From NCBI RefSeq assembly GCF_000764305.2, contig NW_025944898.1:62001-126000 (forward strand): a stretch of DNA of 64,000 nt, given 5' to 3'. The stretch comes from Hyalella azteca (Eukaryota > Arthropoda > Malacostraca > Amphipoda > Hyalellidae). Positions 57,531 through 64,000 of the stretch are shown here, in pieces (the stretch's first letter is position 1; the number at the start of each line of letters is the position of its first letter). The translations under genes and the position numbers were made by a program. Below the pieces are notes generated by a model, which searched no databases, had not been told where the DNA came from, and worked only from the letters and a program-made list of their open reading frames with translations.

Positions 57531-59976
57531 TCATTTTTAGGTTTGTAAATACCAGAAAAACGTGGTTTTTAAAAATGGTTTTTATATTTATTTATTTTCT
57601 ACTTTTTAGTTAGCAAGTTTAGCAATTCAAATCAATTTCCATTGTTGGCAAGTGTGGATGTTCGAGAAAAAACTCAATTCCAGACCGTGAATTTTTAGTG
57701 TTTTTTTTTATTTTTTTAATTAAAATTTTTTTTTAATTATTATTTCTGATGATCAAATCTTGAATTGTTAGGCAGCATAAGCATGCATGCCAAATTTCAA
57801 GTTTCTAGGATGTTCAGAAGAGCTCTAAATTAGGGTCTGAATTTTTGATGACAGACAGACACGAAACGAAGCTAAGAAAAACGTGGTAAAAAGAACCAGT
57901 TTCTTCGAAAATAATTTGTCTGTTCGACATCGAAGGATGCCCGAGCGAGTGAAATTATCAAAGACCGAGACTACAAATTTTTTGTGACTCTAGCATGGCA
58001 ACTTTTTCAACGCTGAAGCCCTTGAAGCGGTATAAGCTTGTCTTTAAACTAGGGTTAAAAAATGAGACCACAGAACATCGCTAAGCAGAACCAGGTTTTT
58101 CCGATCATTATAGTAACATGTAAGCTAGTATTCTAAATTATATGCTATATCGCATTTGGGGCATAAATTCAGCAGCATGACGGTGTTTAGTTGATAAAAC
58201 AGCGCTGCTTCTTTGGGGACCACTCTTTTAACATTAAAAACTGGTTTTTAAAAGAGAAAAAAAATTAAGCTGGTAAATTAATTTTAAATTATCACTTATT
58301 AAATCCAAAATCAACAGATATTAACTAAATTTTGATGAAAAATCAAAAAGTGTTATCCAAAAATGTTTACAACTAATAACGTATTTTATATGTGAAACGA
58401 AAAAAAATAGTTAGCGTTAAGAGTGACAGAACACTGCGTAGTTGGTAGTGTGCACACATATCGACAATTAAGACCTGGCGTGATATTGTAGATATAGGCT
58501 AAATACCCAGTAGATGTCTTCTTAGAGTAAAAATTCACATTTGTTACACACTAAATTGATGTATCCTTGGAGTTTGATGCAACAGTGATGAACAAGAAGT
58601 ATATATTTCCATACAATTATATGCAAGTGATCAATGCACAGTTAATTTCTCCATGGAGTTCAATGCAATAATTATTAACATACAGGTTATTCATCCATCG
58701 ACTTGAATGCATGAGTAATAAAGACACAGCTTTTACATCCATGGAGTGGAATGGAGTTTGAGTGATATGATAAACCACCCAGTTATTGTATTTGACGATG
58801 AACATGCAAACATGTTAACCACCAAACTTTGATAAGAAATGGATCAAATATTCTTTAGTTGTACGGTACTGATAAAAATTCCTTCATCCGTGATTAATTT
58901 ACAGTTTACACTTTCAATCTCCAATTCATTCTGAAAATTTACTTGGGAAGCTACAATCCAAAAGTTCGCACAATCACTCGCGAGAGGCCGAGAGCACGAT
59001 CATAATTCGCAGCCGCACGTATTGATGATTCTTCACAGTATACGAATCTGCTATCAGTATACGAATGCTAGAAAAGAGACACCCGAAATACGAATGCTTG
59101 AATAAAGTATACGAAAGTATAAAGACGCAGTATACGAATGCTAGAAAATAGACAACAGAAATTTTTTATGTCGGGCGTGCTCGTAAATAAGCTTTTCAGT
59201 TTAATACCATGGCGCTAATATCGGCGATTTTTTATTAAAAAACGAAAGAGTTAAGTAGACAACCACATTCTTCTGGGAAAAATTCGCAGACCAACCATTA
59301 TTTGGAGCTGATCTCTCTAGCGTTTTTAATTAAGATAAGGTGAGAATGCCAGGCAATATTTCTTGCTCTCAAAATCTTGGTTAAATAGCAATGTCATAAT
59401 AAAACAAAAATGAACATAGTTAGCTTAGTTTTCACTTGGATAGATGTTCTAAATTGAGTGCTATACTGTGGAGGGCTAGGTTAATTATTAAGGATTAATA
59501 ATGTGTAATATCTTGATGCATAGTGTATAGGAAAAGGATGTATTTTAATTAGGATGTAAAAGTTGTAAGATTATTTTAGAGAGAATCGTAGCTTTACTGA
59601 TTGGTGTCGGGCCAACGGATTCATTCGGATTTTAGAGAGCGGACTGTAAGGATCCCTCTATTCGGCCTGTATATGTCTTGTTCCAGATTGTCTCGATTAA
59701 CTTTGTAACCTTACCCAATTTTATATCTGTGTTGTGGTGTTGGATTTTAAGTATATCTTGACGAGAAAAGACTATTATTCCTGACAACAGTTCATGCGAA
59801 CCTGGTGGTCCACAACAATACCATCTGGTGATAAAACGTATAATCTCATTTCATTAGCGGTATAATATTCTGATAGCTCAGACTCGAAAGAAATTATACG
59901 TTGCAGGTCTAGAATGACGTGGAACAATTCTATAATAAATTAAGAAACTCTTGTTCACAGACCTAATTGAGGGTGA
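57531..59976. other. Gene-free stretch downstream of the IR gene
   Basis: AT-rich. It holds a small repeat at 59035-59155 (CAGTATACGAATGCTAGAAA, three to four diverged copies) and no exon. Confidence 0.4.
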
Positions 59977-59978
59977 AA

Positions 59979-59984
59979 TTTATT
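59979..59984 (-). promoter_or_regulatory. Candidate poly(A) signal of the IR gene
   Basis: AATAAA on the minus strand, about 115 bases beyond the stop codon at 60097. Confidence 0.5.
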
Positions 59985-60096
59985 CGTTTAATCTTCAACC
60001 GAGGCTTCCGCACGATTTTGGGAAACCAATCCGAAAAGTAGAAGAAATGGTCTTCTGAGACCACGATCTCGGTCTGCAATGGATCCGTGGTTTCTG

Positions 60097-60361
60097 TCAA
60101 GCGTCGTTAAAGCTTGAGGTTCCTTCACGGCCGCTGTGCCTCCTTAACTTAATATTGAACTTAAATTTATTTCGATCCCATATCTTCTCACATCCAAGAA
60201 AAATAAAAGCCAGGATCGAGCCCACCGCCAAGATGAAGAACGTTGAGATCATCTGCTTGAGGGTGATGGGTGACACTCCAAGGTCGCTGCAGTCCGGCTT
60301 TAGTTTGGCCCACTTAATCTTACTGCGCCTTAGCACGCCAGTGTTGATGAGCTTAACTAAG
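60097..60361 (-). CDS. IR exon E (M4 and tail)
   Basis: Acceptor CCCCAG|C. It encodes LVKLINTGVLRRSKIKWAKL, PDCSDLGVSPITLKQM, M4 and a basic tail to TGA. GVSPITLKQM-STFFIL is the classic IR pre-M4/M4 signature. Confidence 0.92.
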
Positions 60362-63300
60362 CTGGGGATGCAACATTATTAAACATAGTATAAACTAAAT
60401 AATGCAGCGATAAAGACTTGTAAACTACTTTGAAAAGTTAATTTTTGTCCTAATCTTGCTTAATTGGTCGTGCATTAATATGAAGCTTCTAACATTGAAA
60501 ACTATGGAGTATTATAGTGCTACAAGGAGACAAGACGGCATAGGATGAATGGGATAGCATGAGATAAGATGGATATAATGAGTACGATAGGAAGAGATAA
60601 GATGGAATAGGATGGTATAATAGGATAAGATGCGATGTAACTAGGATAAGATATCAGTAACTAGGATAAGATATCAGTAACTATTCGCTCCTTGATACTT
60701 ACGCTTTATGAAATATCAGTAACTATCCGCTCTTTAATACTTACGCTCTTTCAAAGATCAGTAACTATCTCCTCCTTAATACTTATGCTGCATCAAAGAT
60801 CAGTAACTATCCGCTCTTTAATACTTACGCTGCATCAAAGATCAGTAACTATTCGTTCCTTTATACTTACGCTTCATCAATATCAGTAACTATCCGCTCC
60901 TTGATACTTACGCTTCATCAAAGACCAGTAACTCTCCGCTCTTTGATACTTACGCTTTATCAAATATCAGTAACTATCCTCTCCTTAATACTTACGTTTT
61001 ATCAAAGATCAGTAACTATTCGTTCCATAATACTTACGCTGCATCAAAGATGGGTCCCAAGGGAGAACCTTTCCTAACAGCAAATCCCGACGGGAATTTG
61101 AAGAAAGTCTTGGGGAGAACTGTGTAGTCGCAGGGATTTATGTTGTTCCCGTAGAATGAGGACTCGATGATGAGGAAGACATACCCGTCATGTCGGGACT
61201 GCCACACATGGGGAGTGTTATAAAAATGATCATAATCACGCTTTAATAGCGGGGATTTTTAATATAGGTTGTAAAATACTTGAATGAATTATGAGTTTTG
61301 TAGTCAGACTTATTTTAGTAGTTAGAAGCAGGTTGTTTTGCTGATCAAATTCCTGCTGATAGCAAAACAATGAAAATCATGGAAATTAGTTCATTAAATT
61401 ACTTTATTATAATTATAGTCCGATCAATATACATTTGTTTAATTTAAACATTGTGTTGAATTCCTTATTTCTGTTGAAGGCATTATTATATAATAATGCC
61501 TACAACGCCTTTTAAATTTTTCAGTACTCCAAAGAGCAATGACGGTTTAATGAAATAAAAAATAAGCAGTACTCAGCATTACGTCAGAGCATCATTGTGA
61601 CTACGTACTGAATCAGAGCATTAATAAAGTCCGAGCATTATTGACACTACGTACTACGTCAGAGCATTAATTAAGTCAGAGCATTGTTGTCACTACGTAC
61701 TACGTCAGAGCTTCATTGTCGTTACGTACTACGTCAAAGCATTAGTTAAGTCAGATCATCATTACAATTTAACCTAACAATAGCTCACCATCTTCATGCC
61801 TTCTACGTCATTAGGAGCGAGACCTTTAGGGTAGATGAGTTCCTTCCAAACGCGCTGTAGTATGGGGTCCTTGCTTTCCTGGCGACCAATGAGTTAATTT
61901 ACTTAATTTTCAGGATTAAATATGTATCCTTTCCAGGATAAATATGTAACAAGGATATTGCTAATAGGTAGTTGGCCTTCGACTCAGAAACAAAACCGTG
62001 CATTCATTCACTCAAAATTCATCCGTGTATTTATCCACCAATTCTATACACCGACACAAAGTATGAACATATTACTGTACATCTTACGTGTCATCATACT
62101 AAGCCTGCTTACTTCCTTAATAGGATTCTGTCTCTTATGTGATAGTTTATAGTTCATTCCATCGTTGGTACTTGGGGCGTCACTTCAAGGACATATGGGG
62201 GAAGGGCGTAGTGCTTACTTTTAATCATTTTAAAATCATTTAGGAAGGCCATTATTTTTTTAATCATTTAGGAATCATTACTTTAGAGTGGCTGAAACCC
62301 CCTAAAAGAGGCATAGTCTCTGTCTAAGCAAAGTCCCACTTTTGCTCACTTCTATCTCGGTCTGTATGGAAGAGCCGGCCACTAATCCCAGCGTGCTATG
62401 TCCATCATCAAGCAGTGACTGGAAGCCATCGTATGGGTAGAAGGGAACATTGAGTGTCAGGGTGGAGTAGAGCCAACTAGTGTAGTGCACCGACACCAAC
62501 ACCGTCGCCCACAGGATGGTTAGCCAAGCCAGGCGGCTGCTGGAGGCTGTCACCAAACTCTCGCAGCCTGTGGGTGGTTAACTAATGCAGTAACTAGCAA
62601 ACTAATGCATTGGTAAGCAACTAATGAATTAGTAAGCAACTAATGCAGGCTTTAAAAGACTCTAGAAATATTATCATCAACTGAAATGCTTTTGATGGGC
62701 GAGACTAAATGCTATTGACAAGCTCATTTTGTTATCATCATTATACAAAATCTAGGCACGTATTCAATTTCATTTTATTAAATTAGCAATAGGGATATTT
62801 GTCAACTTGAACCAAAGTTAAAAAACTTTCAGCGCGTTATATGCGATAAATTTTGTAATGTTATTCCATAAGACATCTGCTCTGTTACACTGATGCCACA
62901 AAGTGTGATATTTAAATGTTAAAAAATACTTAGGCTTAATTTATGCAGCTAATACGTCTTGCAAGCGCATTCAGGACCTTTAATGAATTTTAATGAAGCT
63001 AACGACGCAACAATCGCATTTTGTTTTAACCAACTATGACTTCAATAGCAATGAATCAGTCTATTGTGACATATACTAGATTGTTACTTTATTGTCATAA
63101 TTTTGTTACAATGTTGTTATTATACTTTGTTACTGTATTATTATGCAAATGTTGTTATTCTGTTGTCTTTAATGCTATATATGTTGTTATTATGTTGTGT
63201 ATAATACTATATATATTGTTATTATGTTGTCTTTAATACTACATAAGTTGTTATCATGCTGTCTTTAATTCTATATATGTTGTTACAATGTTGCCTTTAC

Positions 63301-63719
63301 TACTCTAAATGTTGTTATTATGTTGTCTTCAATGCTATATATGTTTTTATTATGCTGATTTTAACTCTATATATGTTGTTATAATGTTGTCTTCAATGCT
63401 ATATATATGTTGATATTAGTTGTCTTTAAAATAAACAATAAATATTGTGTTGCCTTTAATGCTATATATGTTATAATTATGTGGTCTTTAATATATGCCC
63501 TGACCTTGCGAGGCGAGTGCGGCGAGCACGAGTGAGCAGGTCTCAGGCAGCGGGGCGCGCCGAGTCTCGCACGGGCTGCGCGTGACGGCGACGTGGAAGA
63601 CGCCGCAGCCCAGCGTCAGCACCGCACCCAGCGCCAGCCACACGCCCGTGCTGAACTCGCTCGTGTAGCGCGTCCATACTGAACGCATGTCGCGCGCCGG
63701 GCGCATGATCATCACGAAC
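60097..63719 (-). CDS. Ionotropic receptor (IR), 3' part, five exons
   Basis: Exons A-E in transcript order are 63505-63719, 62350-62567, 61789-61878, 61038-61198 and 60097-60361. Phases agree and encode 315 residues. IRs are variant ionotropic glutamate receptors that form ligand-gated cation channels, often chemosensory. The order of parts is diagnostic: RPARDMRSVWTRYTSEFS then M1 (TGVWLALGAVLTLGCGVFHV); pore loop (ETCSLVLAALASQGCE); M3 (RLAWLTILWATVLVSVHYTS then WLYSTLT, the counterpart of SYTANLAAFLT); the S2 lobe with NVPFYPYDGFQSLLDDG, KDPILQRVWKEL, YVFLIIES and FAVRKGSPLGPIFDAALVKL; and M4 (ISTFFILAVGSILAFIFLGC). The N-terminal domain, S1 lobe and promoter lie beyond 64000. The exon A acceptor is inferred within a repeat. 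The subtype cannot be assigned. Confidence 0.88.
60540..60670. repeat. Degenerate GGATAAGATG-type repeat
   Basis: Short irregular copies of AGGATAAGAT and TAAGATGGAATAGGATG in the same intron, next to the donor array. Confidence 0.5.
60665..61051 (-). repeat. Array of IR exon D donor copies
   Basis: On the minus strand the exon end and donor, ATCTTTGATGCAGC|GTAAGT, are followed by about eight further units of 41-43 bp. Each has a variant of TTTGATGCAGCGTAAGTAT plus AGCGGATAGTTACTGAT. Most copies keep an intact GTAAGT. Confidence 0.88.
61038..61198 (-). CDS. IR exon D (S2 lobe)
   Basis: Acceptor GTGGCAG|TCC, donor GCAGC|GTAAGT, phase 0 in and 2 out. It encodes SRHDGYVFLIIESSFYGNNI then FPSGFAVRKGSPLGPIFDA. 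FAVRKGSPL is the strongly conserved strand before the last S2 helix. Confidence 0.88.
61478..61501. repeat. 24-bp palindrome
   Basis: AGGCATTATTAT followed by its reverse complement, in the IR intron between exons C and D. Confidence 0.7.
61565..61765. repeat. Repeat of about 55 bp in the IR intron C-D
   Basis: Three to four diverged units sharing CACTACGTACTACGTCAGAG and CATTAATTAAGTCAGAGCA. Not exon-derived. Confidence 0.7.
61789..61878 (-). CDS. IR exon C
   Basis: Thirty codons in phase 0 between CGCCAG|GAA and ATG|GTGAGC. It encodes ESKDPILQRVWKELIYPKGL and APNDVEGMKM. A short exon found by phase and by the IR pattern of S2. Confidence 0.75.
62350..62567 (-). CDS. IR exon B (M3 and start of S2)
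   Basis: Acceptor CCCACAG|GC, donor GAA|GTGAGC, phase 1 in and 0 out. It encodes GCESLVTASSSRLAWLTILW, M3, and YDGFQSLLDDGHSTLGLVAG. The frame stays open beyond the donor to 62302, but the spliced end fits exon C better. Confidence 0.85.
63040..63490. repeat. Degenerate minisatellite of about 33 bp in the IR intron A-B
   Basis: About twelve diverged units of GTTGTTATTATGTTGTCTTT followed by AATGCTATATAT. It ends directly at the exon A donor. Confidence 0.8.
63505..63719 (-). CDS. IR exon A (pre-M1, M1, pore loop)
   Basis: Proposed acceptor CGCGCAG|GTTCGTGATG at 63720, donor CAAG|GTCAGG at 63504. It starts in phase 2 with FVMIMRPARDMRSVWTRY. GC-rich, unlike its flanks. An alternative acceptor inside TGCGTTCAG|TATGG (63683) would also keep the frame. 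Confidence 0.75.
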
Positions 63720-64000
63720 CTGCGCGCATGATCATAACGAATCATCACGAACCTGCGCGCGTGATCATAACGAACCATCACGAACCTGCGCGCATGATCA
63801 TAACGTACCATCATGAACCTAGCTGCGCGTATGATCATAACGAACCATCACGAACCTGCGCGCATGATCATAACGTACCATCATGAACCTAGCTGCGCGT
63901 ATGACCATAATGAATCATCACGAACCTGCGCGCGTGATCATAACGAACCATCACGAACCTGCGCGCATGATCATCACGAACCATCACGAACCTGCGCGCA
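63720..64000 (-). repeat. 33-bp array carrying copies of the IR exon A acceptor
   Basis: About eight units read, on the minus strand, GCGCGCAGGTTCGTGATGG and TTCGTTATGATCATGC. Each repeats CAG|GTTCGT with part of the exon A start (GTTCGTGATGATCATGCGC). The array runs off the right edge. Confidence 0.75.

Overview
This is nuclear DNA from an animal, almost certainly an arthropod. It is AT-rich, its genes are split by GT-AG introns, and it is crowded with minisatellites, transposon debris and a tRNA-derived SINE. A glutamate-like ionotropic receptor (IR, a protostome family), an RGK GTPase and a secreted acidic phosphoprotein-like gene fit an arthropod. A malacostracan crustacean is my best guess but is not proven. 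No bacterial operon, CRISPR array, virus or toxin gene was seen.

Four protein-coding genes can be reconstructed exon by exon from reading phase and splice sites. (1) Positions 4413-6577, minus: a two-exon secreted, highly acidic Ser/Glu/Asp-rich protein (382 aa) with a signal peptide, TATA box and poly(A) signal. (2) Positions 19600-29990, plus: a complete nine-exon RGK-family small GTPase (464 aa) with P-loop, NKVD, ETSS and the RGK C-terminal Cys motif. (3) Positions 45527-48732, minus: a six-exon TMEM45/DUF716-type multipass membrane protein (314 aa). (4) Positions 60097-63719, minus: the last five coding exons of an ionotropic receptor (315 aa visible); its 5' part lies beyond the right edge.

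The rest is intergenic or intronic. Mobile-element remnants: a dispersed family around a TATCCTGGATAC core (positions 20-125, 38405, 41325, 42000, 56890); a TIR element with GTCC repeats in four copies (9176, 9430 inverted, 12242, 40653); a deleted IS630/mariner-type transposase (17010-17520); non-LTR retrotransposon fragments (20760, 40497, 41415, 49165, 55190); a tRNA-SINE (21495-21745); and a rearranged Penelope-like element with inverted repeats (49798-52065).

The most unusual signal is that exon-intron junctions have themselves been caught up in tandem arrays. At four junctions (RGK exon 7 acceptor, RGK exon 8 donor, IR exon D donor, IR exon A acceptor) the splice site plus 12 to 33 bases of the exon edge is repeated 2 to 8 times in the adjacent intron, making rows of decoy splice sites. 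In the cases I could read, using a decoy leads to a stop codon or a frameshift. The genes are otherwise unrelated and do not form an obvious pathway.
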